64,000 nucleotides of DNA from Sandarakinorhabdus sp. AAP62 (GCF_000331225.1 NZ_ANFY01000003.1:481001-545000), one strand, 5' to 3'. Shown: positions 33,972-44,822, counted from the stretch's first letter. A program made the numbers and translations. The notes: a model not told the origin generated them from the sequence alone.

Positions 33972-36900
33972 GTGACCAGCCCATCAACACGCCCACCCCT
34001 GCGCCCACCGGTGTTCAACATCGCGTTGCATGTCGCCTTTGCCGATGCGCTGGCGGCCGGGCTGCTGGCGCGCACGGCGGGCGATCCGCTGGCGCTGGCG
34101 CGGGCCCTGGTGCTGCTGCCCAACCGCCGCGCGGTGACGGCGCTCACCGAGGCCTTTGTGCGGCAATTGCCGGAACCGGCGTCCGGTGGTGGCCTGCTGC
34201 TGCCGCGCATGGTGCCGGTGGGCGATCTGGATGACGGCGGTTTCGATCGGCTGGCGGCCGGTGCGGAGGTGCTGCTGCCCGCCGTGGCGCCGCTGCTGCG
34301 CCGGCTGGAGCTGGCGCGGCTGGCGGGCAGCCTGCCCGGCAGCGACCGATCGGCGGTGGAGCGGCTGCGGCTGGGCGATGCGCTGGGCGAAGTGCTGGAT
34401 GCGCTGCTGGCCGAGGAAATCGAGCCCGAGGCCCTGCGCGCCGCCGCCGATGGCCAGGATCTGGCCGATCACTGGCAGAAGACGCTGGCCTTTCTGGAAC
34501 TCATCATCGCCGTCTGGCCGGAAGCGCGGACGGGCCATGGTGGCACGGAAGGCGCCACGCGCCTCGCCGCGCTGATCGATGCCACCATCGCGCGCTGGCA
34601 GACGACGCCGCCCATCGGCCTGGTGGTGGCGGCGGGCCTCGCCAATCCCACCCCGGCGCTGGTGCGGCTGCTGGATGCGGTGCTGCGCTTGCCGCAGGGC
34701 CTGGTGGTGCTGCCCGGCCTTGATGATGACCTGTCTGAAGCGGGCATGGCGCGCTGGGCGGCGATCCCGATCAGCAGCGCCGAAGGTGGCCGCGATGATC
34801 CGGGCCACCCGCAATGGGCGCTGAAGAAGCTGCTGGCCGCGATTGGGCTGGAGCGTGCGGACGTGCAGGCGTGGCCCGCCAGCGGCGGCAAGCTGGATGG
34901 CCCGCCCGCACGCGCCGCCGCGCTGCTGGCGGCACTGGCCCCGGCGGCGGCCGCGACGACCCCGCCGCCACCGCCGCCCGCTGCCTTCGATGGACTGGCA
35001 CTGGCCGAGTGCGCCACCGCGGCCGAGGAAGCCCAGGTGGTGGCGCTGGCGCTGCGCGAGGCGCTGGAGCGGCCGAATGAGCGCGCCGCACTGATCACCC
35101 CCGATCCGCTGCTCGCCCGGCGCGTGGCGGCGCATTGCCGGCGCTGGGGCATCGCCATCGATTCATCGGCCGGCCAGCCCTTGCTGCTCACCCCGCCGGG
35201 TGCGCTGGCGCTGGCACTGGTGGAGGCGATGGCCGAGGAATTCGCCCCGGCGCGGCTGCTCGCCGTGCTGAAACATGGTCTGGTGCGGCCCGAGGACGAG
35301 GTGTTCAGCGCTGATGTGCGCCTGGCCGATATCGCCTTGCGCGGCGTGCGGCCGGCACCCGGCCTTGATGGCGCCGGTGCTGGCCTTGATCGCTGGCTGC
35401 ACGAACAGGATGGGCGTCACGATCGCTTTGCTGCCCGGTTGATGGGCTGGTGGCACGATCTCGCCCCGGCGCTGGAGCCACTGGACCGGCTGCGGTTGTC
35501 GACCGCCATCACCCTGCCCGAATTGATGCAGGCGCTGCGCGATGCGCTGACGGCGCTGGCCGGCGATGGCGCCTGGGCTGGCCCCGATGGCCGGCAACTG
35601 GCGGCCCTGGTGGCCGAAATTGAAACGCATGGTGCGCTGTTCGGTAGCCTGCGCCCCGATGAAGCCCCGGCACTGCTGGCCACGCTGATGGCCGGCAGCA
35701 GCGTGCGCGTGCCGGGGCAGGGCCATCCGCGCCTTGCCATATTGGGCCCGGTCGAAGCGCAGTTGACCCGCGCCGACACGCTGGTGCTGGCCGGCCTCAA
35801 CGAAGCGACCTGGCCTGGCCGCCCCTCGCCTGATCCGTGGCTGGCCCCGGCCATCCGCCGCGCCCTGGGCCTGCCCGGTACGGCGCGGGCGCAAGGGTTG
35901 GCCGCGCAGGATTTCCTGCGGGCTGCCAGCGCGAGGCGCGTGCTGATCACGCGGGCGCGGCGCGATGCCAGCGGGCCACAAGTTGCCTCGCGGCTGTGGC
36001 TGCGGCTGGTGGCGCAATTTGAGCGCGCCGGCGCCGATCTGCTGCCGCGCCGGGATGAGCTGATCCGGATTGCCCGCGCGCTGGATGGTGCCACGGAAGG
36101 CCCCAAGCCGGCACCACAGCCGCGGCCCAACCCGGCACTGAAGCTGCGCCCGCGCCGCATCAGCATCACCGAGATCGACACGCTGATCGCCGATCCCTTT
36201 GCCTTCCACGCCAAGCATATATTGAAGCTGCGCAAGCTCGACCCGCTCGATCAGGACCCGACCGCGATGATGCGCGGCAACCTGGCCCACGACGTGCTCG
36301 ACAAATGGGTGGCCGCCCGCCACGGCAGCCTGGCGCAGCTGCAGCAGATCACCGCCGAGGTGCTGGGCAGCGCCACCTCGCATTTCCCGCTGCTCGCTGC
36401 CGCCTGGGTGCCGCGCATCCAGCGGGCGCTGGAATGGGCGGGCCAGGAAATATTGACCGAGGAAGACGCCGGCTGGACGCAGATGCTGGCCGAAGTGAAG
36501 GGCGAGCTGGAACTGGCTGGCGGCGTGATGCTGAGCGGCCGCATCGACCGGCTCGACCGTGATGCCGAGGGCAATCTGCGGGTGATCGATTACAAGACGG
36601 GTGGCGTGCCTTCCGGCACGCGTGTGAAGGCGCTGGAGGCGAACCAGCTGGCGCTGGGGCTGGCGATCGCCGCGGCTGGCGGCTTGAGCCGCGATGGCCA
36701 GCCGGTGCCGGGCGGGACAGCCGGTTCAATCGAATATTGGCAGCTGAAGGGCGGACGCAAGGATCAGGGCAAGCGCCACACCCCGCTCGGCAAGGGCGCC
36801 GATGTGCCCGATCATGTGACACGGGCGCTGATCCGGGCCGAACAATTGGTGGCGCAATATCTGCTGTCGCAGACACCGTTTCCGGCCAAGCTGCAGCCGC

Positions 36901-36974
36901 AATGGGCCTGGGGTGATTTCGATCATCTGGCGCGCGTTGCCGAGTGGATCAACCGGCGGGAGCGCGTCTCGTGA
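33972..36974 (+). CDS. addB: Double-strand break repair protein AddB
   Basis: 1000 residues from GTG 33972. AddB is the helicase-like partner of AddA in the RecBCD-equivalent complex that processes DNA ends for RecA. The N-terminal ATP site is degenerate (VLLPNRRAVTALTEAFVRQL instead of a Walker A), as in alphaproteobacterial AddB. The C-terminal PD-(D/E)xK nuclease is seen at LSGRIDRLDRDAEGNLRVID followed by YKTGG. Iron-sulfur Cys residues of the Bacillus type are not apparent. The stop overlaps the addA start as GTGA. Confidence 0.94.
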   Translation: MTSPSTRPPLRPPVFNIALHVAFADALAAGLLARTAGDPLALARALVLLPNRRAVTALTEAFVRQLPEPASGGGLLLPRMVPVGDLDDGGFDRLAAGAEVLLPAVAPLLRRLELARLAGSLPGSDRSAVERLRLGDALGEVLDALLAEEIEPEALRAAADGQDLADHWQKTLAFLELIIAVWPEARTGHGGTEGATRLAALIDATIARWQTTPPIGLVVAAGLANPTPALVRLLDAVLRLPQGLVVLPGLDDDLSEAGMARWAAIPISSAEGGRDDPGHPQWALKKLLAAIGLERADVQAWPASGGKLDGPPARAAALLAALAPAAAATTPPPPPPAAFDGLALAECATAAEEAQVVALALREALERPNERAALITPDPLLARRVAAHCRRWGIAIDSSAGQPLLLTPPGALALALVEAMAEEFAPARLLAVLKHGLVRPEDEVFSADVRLADIALRGVRPAPGLDGAGAGLDRWLHEQDGRHDRFAARLMGWWHDLAPALEPLDRLRLSTAITLPELMQALRDALTALAGDGAWAGPDGRQLAALVAEIETHGALFGSLRPDEAPALLATLMAGSSVRVPGQGHPRLAILGPVEAQLTRADTLVLAGLNEATWPGRPSPDPWLAPAIRRALGLPGTARAQGLAAQDFLRAASARRVLITRARRDASGPQVASRLWLRLVAQFERAGADLLPRRDELIRIARALDGATEGPKPAPQPRPNPALKLRPRRISITEIDTLIADPFAFHAKHILKLRKLDPLDQDPTAMMRGNLAHDVLDKWVAARHGSLAQLQQITAEVLGSATSHFPLLAAAWVPRIQRALEWAGQEILTEEDAGWTQMLAEVKGELELAGGVMLSGRIDRLDRDAEGNLRVIDYKTGGVPSGTRVKALEANQLALGLAIAAAGGLSRDGQPVPGGTAGSIEYWQLKGGRKDQGKRHTPLGKGADVPDHVTRALIRAEQLVAQYLLSQTPFPAKLQPQWAWGDFDHLARVAEWINRRERVS

Positions 36975-39900
36975 GCGGTGCCATGAACCGTGAACGCACC
37001 AGGGCGCTGGAACCGCTGAAGCCGGCGCAGGCGGATGCGGCCGATCCGCAGGTGCATGCCTGGGTGGCGGCTTCGGCCGGGACCGGCAAGACGCAGGTCT
37101 TGAGCGCGCGCGTGCTGCGGCTGTTGCTGACCGGCGCGCGGCCCGATGCGATATTGTGCCTGACCTTCACCAAGCTGGCCGCCGCCGAAATGCAGAACCG
37201 GGTGATGGCGCGGCTGGCGTGGTGGGCGGGCTGCACCGACGCCGAACTGGCCCATGACCTGAAGGCCATCGGGGCGGCGACCGATGCCGAAACCTGCGCC
37301 ACTGCGCGCGGGCTGTTTGCCGCCGTGCTGGAAGCGCCCGCCGGCCTTGCCATCCAGACCATCCACAGTTTCGCGCAAGGGCTGATCGCCAGCTTTCCGG
37401 TGGAGGCCGGCATCACGCCGGGGTTCCAGACGCTCGATGACCGCGCCGCCGCGCTGCTGCGCCGCCGTGTGCTGACCGATGCGCTCACCGATACGTCCAA
37501 CCCCAGGTTTCTGGCCGATGTGGCGGAGATCGCCATCGATGGTGGCGAGGCCCGGCTGCAAGCGATCATGAAGACGCTGGCCCGCCACGGCGCTGCGCTG
37601 GCGGAATTGCGCGTAGAGGGTGTGGAGCCGCTGCTGCGCCGTGCGCTGGGCCTGGCCGATGGTGACAGTGAGGCGGCGACGCTGGCAGCGGGGATAGCGG
37701 CGCTGCCATTGCTGAAATTGCAGCAGTTCGCGCAGGCACTCGGCCGGCAGGACAAAGCCACATCGCAAAAGCTGGCAGGGAATCTGGTTGCTTTTCTCAT
37801 GGCGAGCAACAAGCCGGCGCTTTGGGATCAGCTGTGGCGGCTGTTCTTTTCCACCAAGAACGAGCCCCTGCTACTCACTACGCTGGTTTTGAAGGACCTT
37901 GATGCCGAGAATCCCGACTGGCGGCCCTTCTGCGCCGAACTTCAGGCGCAGCTGCTCAGCCTGCGCGCCGATCTCGAACGCTGGCAGATCCTGGCCTTCG
38001 CCGGCCGCCACCTGCGCGTGGCGGTGCGGCTGGCGCAGGATTGGCGCGCGGCCAAACACCGCGCCGGGGTGATCGATTATGACGACATGATCGCCGCCGC
38101 CGCGCGCCTGCTGGGTGAGCCGGGCGCCGCCGATTGGGTGCGCTTCAAGCTCGACAGCCGCATCGATCATGTGCTGGTTGATGAAGCGCAGGATACCAAC
38201 CTGCTGCAATGGCAGGTGATCCGGGCGCTGGTGGAGGAATATTTCTCGGGGCTGGGCCAGCGTGACCAGTTCCGTAGCCTTTTCGTGGTCGGCGATTTCA
38301 AACAGTCCATCATGGGCTTTCAGGGTGCTGATCCACTGATCTATGCCGACATGCGCGAGGTGTTTTTCCAGCTCTGCGAGGCGGAACCGGACCGCTGGAA
38401 GGAACTGCCGCTCACCGTGAATTTCCGATCGGTGCCGGCCATTCTTGACGTGGTGGACCAGGTGATTGGCCATGTTGGCCCCGAGATGTTCGATCCGCAG
38501 GGGGTGGAGCCGCATGTCGCCCACAAGCAGGGTGCCGGGCTGGTGATGCTGTGGCCGCCATTGCTGCCCGATGCCGGCAGCACTGCGGACGAGGACGACG
38601 ACGATGCTGCAGAAGATGATTCCCCGCCACTGGCACAGCATATCGCCATGGCGCGCCATATCGCCGCGACTGTCGCGGGCTGGCTGGCGCCGGAAACCGC
38701 GCTGATCCTGCCCGCCAGTGGCCGGCGGGCAGCCGCGCAAGACATCTTGGTGCTGGTGCGCAAGCGCAGCGGGCTGATGAACGCGCTGGTGACGGCGCTG
38801 CACGAAGCCGGCGTGCCGGTGGCCGGCGCTGACCGGCTGAACTTGGCCGAGCCGCTGGCCGTGGCCGATCTGCTGGCGTTGGTGCAGTTCGCCTGTCAGC
38901 CCGATGATGATCTCACGCTGGCGGCGCTGCTGGTCTCGCCCTTCTGCGGCCTTGATCATGATCAGCTCACCGGGATCGCCGCCGGACGGCCGGGCAGCCT
39001 GTGGGCGGCAGTGCTCGCCAGCGACGATCCCGCCGTGGCGGCGCCGCGCGCCGTGCTGGCCGAGGTGTTGCGGCTGGCGGCGGACGTGTCGCCCTATCGT
39101 TTCCTGGAAACCATCCTGTCCGGGCCGCTCGCTGGTCGCCGCAAGCTGCTGGCGCGGCTGGGTGAGGAAGCCCGTGATGCCATCGATACCGTGCTCGATC
39201 AGGCGCTGGCCTGCGAAGCGGCGGGCGCAGCCAGCTTGCAGGCGTTCGTGGCCTGGATGGCGGCCGAGGATCTGGAGGTGAAGCGCGATCCCGAAGCCGC
39301 CATCGATGCGGTGCGGTTGATGACGGTGCATGGTGCCAAGGGCCTGCAGGCGCCGATCGTGATCATGGCCGATGCCTGCCATGTGCCGCCGCCCGAGAAG
39401 GGCGCGCTGCTGCTGGCACTGGGCAACGGCCCGGAACTGCCGTTGTGGGTTCCGACCAAGCTGGTGGCGCCGCCGGCCTTCCTGGCCGCTGCCGAAACCG
39501 ATCGTGCCGCCAGGGCCGCGCGCGAGCATCGCCGGCTGCTCTATGTGGCGCTGACGCGGGCCGAGGAAGTGTTGTGCATCGGCGGCGCCACCAAGCCCGG
39601 CAAGAAATGGGATGTGCATCCCGAAAGCTGGTACCAGCTGGTTGAGGGGGCGCTGACCGATCTGGAGGCGGTGGACAATCCGCATTGGCCGCAACCGGTG
39701 CGGCTGTTCCGTTCCGGCCCGCCGACGGTGCTGCGCGAGGCCGACGTGAAACCCGATGCCACGTTGCTGCCTACCGATCGCTGGTGGCTGCGTCAGGCCC
39801 CGGCCGAAGCCCGCCCGCCGCGCCCGCTGGCCCCATCCAGCCTGGGGCCGGACACGGTGGCCGATCCGCCGCCCGATGCGGCGCGGCTGGCGGCGGCGCG

Positions 39901-40420
39901 GCGCGGGACGGCGCTGCATCGGCTGTTCGAAACCCTGCCGGGGCTTGCCATCGACGTTCGCCGCGAGGTGGCGCTGCAATGGTGCGCGTTGAACGTGCCC
40001 GATCTGGAAGCAGAGGAACTGGCGGCGACGGTGCTGGCCGTGCTCGATGATCCGGAATTTGCGGCCGTGTTTGCCGCCGGCGCACTCACCGAAGCACCGG
40101 TGGCCGCCGTGCTGGGCGAAACGGTGATCGCCGGCAGCATTGATCGGCTGCTGGTGAGCGAGACCGAGGTGCTGGCCGTGGATTTCAAGACCGGCAGCCG
40201 CGTGCCGGCCGGGCTTGATATGGTGCCGCCGTCACACCTGGCGCAGATGGGCGCCTATGCCGCTGCCTTGGCCCGCGTGTTTCCGGGCCGCACGGTGCGG
40301 GCCGGGCTGCTCTACACGGCGGGACCGCGCCTGATCGAGGTGCCGGGCGATGTGCTCAGCGCATGGCAGCCATCAGCCGCATTGCAGCCGGACGGGCCAG
40401 CGCCTATCTATCCGATGTGA
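36971..40420 (+). CDS. addA: Double-strand break repair helicase-nuclease AddA
   Basis: About 1149 residues from GTG 36971, which overlaps the addB stop; ATG 36983 is an alternative. It is a UvrD-like superfamily 1 helicase fused to a nuclease. Visible motifs are the Walker [21 protein letters not shown], motif Ia [16 protein letters not shown], motif [22 protein letters not shown], motif [15 protein letters not shown] and motif [17 protein letters not shown]. The C-terminal nuclease has [20 protein letters not shown]. Together with AddB it resects DNA ends to a Chi-like site. Confidence 0.95.
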   Translation: MSGAMNRERTRALEPLKPAQADAADPQVHAWVAASAGTGKTQVLSARVLRLLLTGARPDAILCLTFTKLAAAEMQNRVMARLAWWAGCTDAELAHDLKAIGAATDAETCATARGLFAAVLEAPAGLAIQTIHSFAQGLIASFPVEAGITPGFQTLDDRAAALLRRRVLTDALTDTSNPRFLADVAEIAIDGGEARLQAIMKTLARHGAALAELRVEGVEPLLRRALGLADGDSEAATLAAGIAALPLLKLQQFAQALGRQDKATSQKLAGNLVAFLMASNKPALWDQLWRLFFSTKNEPLLLTTLVLKDLDAENPDWRPFCAELQAQLLSLRADLERWQILAFAGRHLRVAVRLAQDWRAAKHRAGVIDYDDMIAAAARLLGEPGAADWVRFKLDSRIDHVLVDEAQDTNLLQWQVIRALVEEYFSGLGQRDQFRSLFVVGDFKQSIMGFQGADPLIYADMREVFFQLCEAEPDRWKELPLTVNFRSVPAILDVVDQVIGHVGPEMFDPQGVEPHVAHKQGAGLVMLWPPLLPDAGSTADEDDDDAAEDDSPPLAQHIAMARHIAATVAGWLAPETALILPASGRRAAAQDILVLVRKRSGLMNALVTALHEAGVPVAGADRLNLAEPLAVADLLALVQFACQPDDDLTLAALLVSPFCGLDHDQLTGIAAGRPGSLWAAVLASDDPAVAAPRAVLAEVLRLAADVSPYRFLETILSGPLAGRRKLLARLGEEARDAIDTVLDQALACEAAGAASLQAFVAWMAAEDLEVKRDPEAAIDAVRLMTVHGAKGLQAPIVIMADACHVPPPEKGALLLALGNGPELPLWVPTKLVAPPAFLAAAETDRAARAAREHRRLLYVALTRAEEVLCIGGATKPGKKWDVHPESWYQLVEGALTDLEAVDNPHWPQPVRLFRSGPPTVLREADVKPDATLLPTDRWWLRQAPAEARPPRPLAPSSLGPDTVADPPPDAARLAAARRGTALHRLFETLPGLAIDVRREVALQWCALNVPDLEAEELAATVLAVLDDPEFAAVFAAGALTEAPVAAVLGETVIAGSIDRLLVSETEVLAVDFKTGSRVPAGLDMVPPSHLAQMGAYAAALARVFPGRTVRAGLLYTAGPRLIEVPGDVLSAWQPSAALQPDGPAPIYPM

Positions 40421-40442
40421 ACCTTATCTGCGGAGTCTTCCG

Positions 40443-40760
40443 ATGACCAAAGCCGTGACCGATGCCAGCTTCCATGCCGATGTGATCAGTGCCGACAAGC
40501 CGGTGCTGGTCGATTTCTGGGCCGAATGGTGCGGCCCCTGCCGCATGATCGCCCCGGCGCTGGAAGAGCTGAACAACGAGCTGGACGGGGTGGAGATCGT
40601 CAAGGTCAATATCGACGAGAACCCGGACGCACCCGGCCGTTATGGCGTGATGTCGATCCCCACCATGATCCTGTTCAAGGGCGGGCAACCGGCGGCCACC
40701 ATGGTCGGCGCGCGGCCCAAGGGTGAACTGAAGGCGTGGTTGACGGGCGCGCTGGCTTGA
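40443..40760 (+). CDS. trxA: Thioredoxin
   Basis: 105 residues from ATG 40443. The active site WCGPC at residues 29-33 lies in [18 protein letters not shown], and the cis-Pro loop is SIPTMILF. It reduces disulfides in the cytoplasm and supplies electrons to enzymes such as ribonucleotide reductase and Met-sulfoxide reductases. It follows addA by 22 bases, a conserved addB-addA-trxA order in alphaproteobacteria. Confidence 0.97.
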   Translation: MTKAVTDASFHADVISADKPVLVDFWAEWCGPCRMIAPALEELNNELDGVEIVKVNIDENPDAPGRYGVMSIPTMILFKGGQPAATMVGARPKGELKAWLTGALA

Positions 40761-40791
40761 GGCCAACGCAGGGGCTGACGAGCGCGCTGGC

Positions 40792-41721
40792 CTAGGCCGG
40801 CGCCACCACCTGCCCCAATCGCGGAAAATGCACGTGCACGGTGAACTTGGGGACGGTGAACCCGGGCTCACCGTCCACTTCGCGTGCGAGGGTGATGCCG
40901 CCGGCATCACAGCGCAGCAGCCGCCCGATGGTGGGCGGGTCCTTCGTTTCGGGCTGGCTGACAGCCGCCATCATCCCGGCCACATAAGGCGCGGCCACAG
41001 TGCCCACGACCGGTATCGGCGTGGCGGCACGGGCCTCCGCCATCGCCTCGGCACCGGTCATCTCGCGCCTGTCGCCATGGCCGATGCCAGCCACCCGCGC
41101 ATACCAGTCAGCCACGTGCGGCAGCGCCAGCAACTGGTCGGCAACGGCGGCTGAGCCCGGATTCTTCTTCACCATCCAGATATTGCTGTAGTGTGCCAGA
41201 TCGCCGGCGCCGGGCGCATCGCCGCCCATGAAGGCGCGGCCGTCGGCAAGCATATGTGACAGCAGGTCGGCGCAGGCCAGCGCCTGGCCCAGGTAATGGG
41301 GCCCGGCTGCCGTAAGGCTGGCCAGGTTCAGGCCAAAGCGCGCCTGGCGATCCTTGACGAAATTCTCGTCAAACGATTCAGGCGGTATGGCGCTGAAGCC
41401 GGCAATCACATGCGCGGTGAACTGCGGGCCGTTGGCCCAGCTTGCTGCCATGCGATGCATCTGGCCCAGGGGCGCCGGATAAAGCGTGTGCCCGCCCAGG
41501 GCTTCGAGTGCCGGCATGATGGCGAGCGTGTCGCAATAGATGTCGGCCCCGATCTGCACCACCGGCGTCCGGCAATAACCACCGGTCAACCGCGTCTGGT
41601 CGGGTTTGGGCAGGATACTCGATACCATCACGCTGCCCCAGGTCAGCCCCTTGGCGCCAAAACCGGTGCGCACCAGTTCGGCATAGGGCGAGATGTCATA
41701 ATGGTAGAGGATCGGGATCAT
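40792..41721 (-). CDS. Glutathione S-transferase-like protein with extended C-terminus
   Basis: 309 residues from ATG 41721. The thioredoxin-like N-domain begins PILYHYDISPYAELVRTGFG, with GGYCRTPVVQIGADIYCDT providing the cis-Pro and the Cys/Asp contact region. The helical GST C-domain covers about residues 90-215. A further 90 residues after this (MAEARAATPIPVVGTVAAPY onward) are not part of a standard GST and resemble an added beta domain. It diverges from the sigma factor gene. The substrate is unknown. Confidence 0.8.
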   Translation of the reverse strand: MIPILYHYDISPYAELVRTGFGAKGLTWGSVMVSSILPKPDQTRLTGGYCRTPVVQIGADIYCDTLAIMPALEALGGHTLYPAPLGQMHRMAASWANGPQFTAHVIAGFSAIPPESFDENFVKDRQARFGLNLASLTAAGPHYLGQALACADLLSHMLADGRAFMGGDAPGAGDLAHYSNIWMVKKNPGSAAVADQLLALPHVADWYARVAGIGHGDRREMTGAEAMAEARAATPIPVVGTVAAPYVAGMMAAVSQPETKDPPTIGRLLRCDAGGITLAREVDGEPGFTVPKFTVHVHFPRLGQVVAPA

Positions 41722-41793
41722 GCTGGGGATGATCGGCCTTTCGCGCGGCCGCGCCATCCCCCAAAACGGGAGGGCGCTTGGAATATTGCATCG

Positions 41794-41810
41794 GCGATTG
41801 AACCAATCGC
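41794..41810. promoter_or_regulatory. 17-bp palindrome upstream of the ECF sigma gene
   Basis: GCGATTG-AAC-CAATCGC is a perfect 7-3-7 inverted repeat between the divergent GST-like and sigma-factor genes, 24 bases before ATG 41835 (6 before the alternative GTG). It has the form of a dimeric repressor operator. The binding protein is not known. Confidence 0.5.
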
Positions 41811-41834
41811 GCTGTCGTGGCCACCTATGCCACG

Positions 41835-42377
41835 ATGAACCCGCAAGACCGCCTGATCGAAGCCTGCCTGGTGGCCGATGCCCGTTGTGGCGACAGGCGC
41901 GCACTGGCGCTGTTGGCTGCCCGCTGGCAGCGCCGGCTGCTGGCCCATGCGATGCGCCTGCTCGGCGATGGCGAGGCAGCGCGCGATGCCGTGCAGGCCG
42001 GCTGGATCGATATCGTGCGCGGGCTGCCGCGGCTGGATGATGCGCACGCCTTTCCGGCCTGGGCCTATCGCATCGTTACCCGCCGTTGTGCCGGCAGCAT
42101 CCGCCACAACCAGCGGGGCCGCGCGCTGGCCGCCGCGCTGGCAGCGGAACCGCAACTGCCACCCGATGCCGCGCCGGCCGGTGACCATGCAGGCCTGCAC
42201 GCCGCCATCCGCAGCTTGCCGCCCGAACAACGCGCGGCCATCGCGCTGCATCATTTCGATCAGCTTTCGGTGGCGGAAGTGGCCGTGGCGCTGGCGGTGC
42301 CGGTCGGCACGGTGAAGACCAGGCTGTTTCACGCCCGCCGCAAGCTGCGGGCCATATTGGAAGGAGACGACACATGA
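41835..42377 (+). CDS. ECF-type RNA polymerase sigma factor
   Basis: About 180 residues; the start is ATG 41835 or GTG 41817, and neither has a clear ribosome site. Region 2 is seen in LLAHAMRLLGDGEAARDAVQ and FPAWAYRIVTRRC. Region 4 is LPPEQRAAIALHHFDQLSVA followed by EVAVALAVPVGTVKTRLFHA. The spacer between them is short. The stop overlaps the small membrane protein gene (ATGA), which probably acts as partner or target. A 17-bp palindrome lies upstream. Confidence 0.9.
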   Translation: MNPQDRLIEACLVADARCGDRRALALLAARWQRRLLAHAMRLLGDGEAARDAVQAGWIDIVRGLPRLDDAHAFPAWAYRIVTRRCAGSIRHNQRGRALAAALAAEPQLPPDAAPAGDHAGLHAAIRSLPPEQRAAIALHHFDQLSVAEVAVALAVPVGTVKTRLFHARRKLRAILEGDDT

Positions 42378-42730
42378 CCGAGAACGACATTGATGCGGCG
42401 GTGGCCGCCGAAGAACGCGCCTTGCTGGCCCGCATGGGCCCGGAACCGGGCTTCATCGGCGAGGCGCTGGGCCTGTTTTCCGGGCCGGGCAGCTGGGTGA
42501 ACTGGCTGCTGATGCTGGTGCAGGCGGCGGCCTTCCTCGCCTCGGTGTGGGCCGGCTGGCAATTTTTTGCCGCCACCGATGTGCTCAGCGCCCTGCACTG
42601 GGGCTTGCCGGCGGCGACCTTGCTGCTGCTGTCGCTGATCGTGAAATTGTCGATGAACCCGATGATGCAAGCCAACCGGGTGCTGCGCGAGCTGCACCGG
42701 CTGGAGCTGCGGCTGCATCAGCTGCGATAA
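42374..42730 (+). CDS. Small membrane protein coupled to the ECF sigma factor (DUF6768-like)
   Basis: 118 residues with a charged cytoplasmic N-terminus (MTENDIDAAVAAEERALLAR), two membrane helices (WLLMLVQAAAFLASVWAGW and GLPAATLLLLSLIVKLSM) and a basic helical C-tail (VLRELHRLELRLHQLR). This layout matches small proteins encoded right after ECF sigma genes in sphingomonads. It lacks a zinc-type anti-sigma motif. An anti-sigma or signalling role is suggested by the 4-base overlap with the sigma gene but is not shown by sequence. Confidence 0.75.
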   Translation: MTENDIDAAVAAEERALLARMGPEPGFIGEALGLFSGPGSWVNWLLMLVQAAAFLASVWAGWQFFAATDVLSALHWGLPAATLLLLSLIVKLSMNPMMQANRVLRELHRLELRLHQLR

Positions 42731-42746
42731 TCTGCCCCCGCAGCGT

Positions 42747-43982
42747 TCAGCTGCGATAATCCGCATTGATGCTGATGTAGCCGTGGGTGAGATCGCAGGT
42801 CCACACGCGGGCGCGGCCAGAACCAAGGCCCAGGTCAACGGTGAGGCGCACCTCTTGCCCCGCGAGGTGCGCCGCCACCGGGGCCTCATCATAGCCGGGG
42901 ACGACCATGCCCTGATTGGCCACCAGCGTGTCGCCGAAACGGATGCTCAGGAGATCGCGTTCGGCCGGTTCGCCGGCCTTGCCCACCGCCATCACAACCC
43001 GGCCCCAATTGGCATCCCCGCCGGCAATCGCGGTTTTCAGCAGCGGCGAATTGGCGATGCTCATGGCGACGCGCTTGGCCGAAACATCGTCCACCGCGCC
43101 GGCCACGTTCACTTCGATCAATTTCTGCGCGCCTTCGCCATCGCGCACCACGAGGATCGCAAGTTGCCGGCACACATCGGCCAGCGCGGCGGCGAGCGCG
43201 TCGGCGCCCGCATTGTCCATGCTGATGAGCACGGGATGGCCGGCGGCACCGGTGGCGAAGGCCAGCACCGTGTCGGATGTGCTGGTGTCGCTGTCCACGG
43301 TGATGCTGTTGAACGTCGGCCCCACGGCGGCGTGCAGCATCTGCTGCCACAGCGCTGGCGTGACGGCGGCATCCGAAAAGATGAAGCCCAGCATGGTCGC
43401 CATGTCGGGCATGATCATGCCGCTACCCTTCACGATCCCCACGATGGTCACTTGGCGGCCGGCGACGATGGCGCTGGCCGTGGCGGCCTTGGGGAAGGTG
43501 TCGGTCGTGCCGATGGCGTTGGTCGCCGCCAGCCAGTCGGCCGTGCCCAGCGCCGCATGCGCTTGGGTCACGCCCGACAACGCCAGATCGACCGGCAGCG
43601 GCACGCCGATCACGCCGGTGGAGGCGCTGAACACCTCGGCTGCATCACAGCCCAGCACTTCGGCAACCCGCGTCGCCTGCGCCTGGGCCGCCTCCCGGCC
43701 GCTCATGCCGGTGAAGGCATTGCTGTTGCCGGCGTTGACGATCAGCCCGCGCGCCTTGCCCTGCGGCAGTTTCGCCCGGCACAGTTCCACTTCGGGCGAC
43801 GGACATTTCGATTGCGTCGTCACCCCTGCCACCACCGTGCCTGGGGCCAGTTCCACCAGCGTGACGCAATCGCGCGTCCATTTCTTGTAGGCGACGCTGG
43901 CCGTGCCGATGCGCACCCCGGCGATGGGGGCAAGGGCGGGGAAGGGCAGGGCGAGCGGTGAGCGTTCCATGGCTTCGCCCAT
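42747..43982 (-). CDS. argJ: Bifunctional ornithine acetyltransferase/N-acetylglutamate synthase
   Basis: About 411 residues; ATG 43982 ([10 protein letters not shown]) and ATG 43970 ([11 protein letters not shown]) are both possible starts. ArgJ transfers the acetyl group from acetylornithine to glutamate in the arginine pathway. The protein cleaves itself at the AT|ML site, seen here as [17 protein letters not shown], where the Thr becomes the nucleophile. Other signatures are [16 protein letters not shown] and the C-terminal [15 protein letters not shown]. It diverges from rpmH. Confidence 0.95.
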   Translation of the reverse strand: MGEAMERSPLALPFPALAPIAGVRIGTASVAYKKWTRDCVTLVELAPGTVVAGVTTQSKCPSPEVELCRAKLPQGKARGLIVNAGNSNAFTGMSGREAAQAQATRVAEVLGCDAAEVFSASTGVIGVPLPVDLALSGVTQAHAALGTADWLAATNAIGTTDTFPKAATASAIVAGRQVTIVGIVKGSGMIMPDMATMLGFIFSDAAVTPALWQQMLHAAVGPTFNSITVDSDTSTSDTVLAFATGAAGHPVLISMDNAGADALAAALADVCRQLAILVVRDGEGAQKLIEVNVAGAVDDVSAKRVAMSIANSPLLKTAIAGGDANWGRVVMAVGKAGEPAERDLLSIRFGDTLVANQGMVVPGYDEAPVAAHLAGQEVRLTVDLGLGSGRARVWTCDLTHGYISINADYRS

Positions 43983-44018
43983 TGCCACGCACAAGCCGCT
44001 TGTCCAGTGACAAGTGCG

Positions 44019-44046
44019 TTGACTCTGCCGCCAGAGCCCATTATCG
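44019..44046 (+). promoter_or_regulatory. Possible promoter of rpmH
   Basis: TTGACT (44019-44024) and TTATCG (44041-44046) are 16 bases apart, 65 bases before the rpmH start. The palindrome CTTGTC-CAGT-GACAAG at 43999-44014 lies just upstream. The -10 match is modest. Confidence 0.35.
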
Positions 44047-44110
44047 GCACCACTCTTTCCGGACGCAGGCAACTGCGGCCAACTCGAATCTGTTTTCAGG
44101 ACTGTTTCCC

Positions 44111-44245
44111 ATGAAGCGCACTTATCAGCCGTCCAAGCTCGTCCGCGCCCGCCGTCACGGCTTCCGCGCGCGCATGGCCACTGTTGGCGGCCGCAATGTC
44201 ATCCGCGCCCGTCGCGCCCGCGGCCGCAAGAAGCTTTCGGCCTGA
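44111..44245 (+). CDS. rpmH: 50S ribosomal protein L34
   Basis: 44 residues, highly basic, beginning [20 protein letters not shown] and ending [12 protein letters not shown], the standard L34 sequence. L34 is a component of the large ribosomal subunit. It heads the conserved order rpmH-rnpA-yidD-yidC, with rnpA 5 bases downstream. Confidence 0.97.
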   Translation: MKRTYQPSKLVRARRHGFRARMATVGGRNVIRARRARGRKKLSA

Positions 44246-44250
44246 CGCTG

Positions 44251-44616
44251 ATGCGCGCGCCGGAGACCATCCGGCAGCGACGGGATTTCCTGGCTGCAAA
44301 TCAGGGCCGGCGGGTCGCATCCGCCGGCTTTGTGCTGCTTGTTCGGCAGCGCGATGACGGCAGCGACACGATGCGGGCCGGCTATACCGTCACCAAGAAG
44401 ATCGGCAACAGCGTGATCCGCAACCGGCTGAAGCGCCGCCTGCGCGAGATTGTGTTGCTTACCCTGCCCGCCTACGGCCACAGCGGCGCCGATCATGTGC
44501 TGATCGGGCGGGAGGCCGGCCTGACCCGCGATTTCGCCGTGTTGCGCGCTGATCTGGAAAAGGCGCTCGCCAAGGCCCATCTCCCGCCCAAGCCCAAGGA
44601 GACGGACCGGACATGA
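44251..44616 (+). CDS. rnpA: Ribonuclease P protein component
   Basis: 121 residues. It assists the RNase P RNA in removing 5' leaders from tRNA precursors. The RNR signature is visible in [20 protein letters not shown], and the start [17 protein letters not shown] is typical. The stop overlaps the yidD start as ATGA. Confidence 0.95.
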   Translation: MRAPETIRQRRDFLAANQGRRVASAGFVLLVRQRDDGSDTMRAGYTVTKKIGNSVIRNRLKRRLREIVLLTLPAYGHSGADHVLIGREAGLTRDFAVLRADLEKALAKAHLPPKPKETDRT

Positions 44617-44822
44617 AAACCCTGCTGATCTGGCCGATCCGCCTGTGGCAGGTGACATTTTCGGCCGTCCTGCCGCCCACTTGCCGCTTTTCGCCCAGCT
44701 GTTCGGCCTATGCCATCACCGCCATCGAACGCCATGGGCCTGTGAAGGGTCTTGATCTTGCCGTTCGCCGCATTGCCCGCTGCCACCCCTGGGGGGGTTC
44801 GGGCTATGACCCGGTGCCATAG
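44613..44822 (+). CDS. yidD: Membrane protein insertion efficiency factor YidD
   Basis: 69 residues. The Cys-containing [20 protein letters not shown] and [13 protein letters not shown] define YidD, a small membrane-associated protein that supports YidC-dependent insertion. The N-terminal amphipathic helix is present. The stop TAG (44820-44822) includes the first two bases of the inverted-repeat element that follows, so the element abuts the gene exactly. The element separates it from yidC by 325 bases, a gap that is usually short. Confidence 0.94.
   Translation: MKTLLIWPIRLWQVTFSAVLPPTCRFSPSCSAYAITAIERHGPVKGLDLAVRRIARCHPWGGSGYDPVP

Noticed and set aside
33972-40420. A phage-defence helicase-nuclease system
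   Set aside because: The order addB-addA-trxA and all motifs match the housekeeping AddAB recombination complex.
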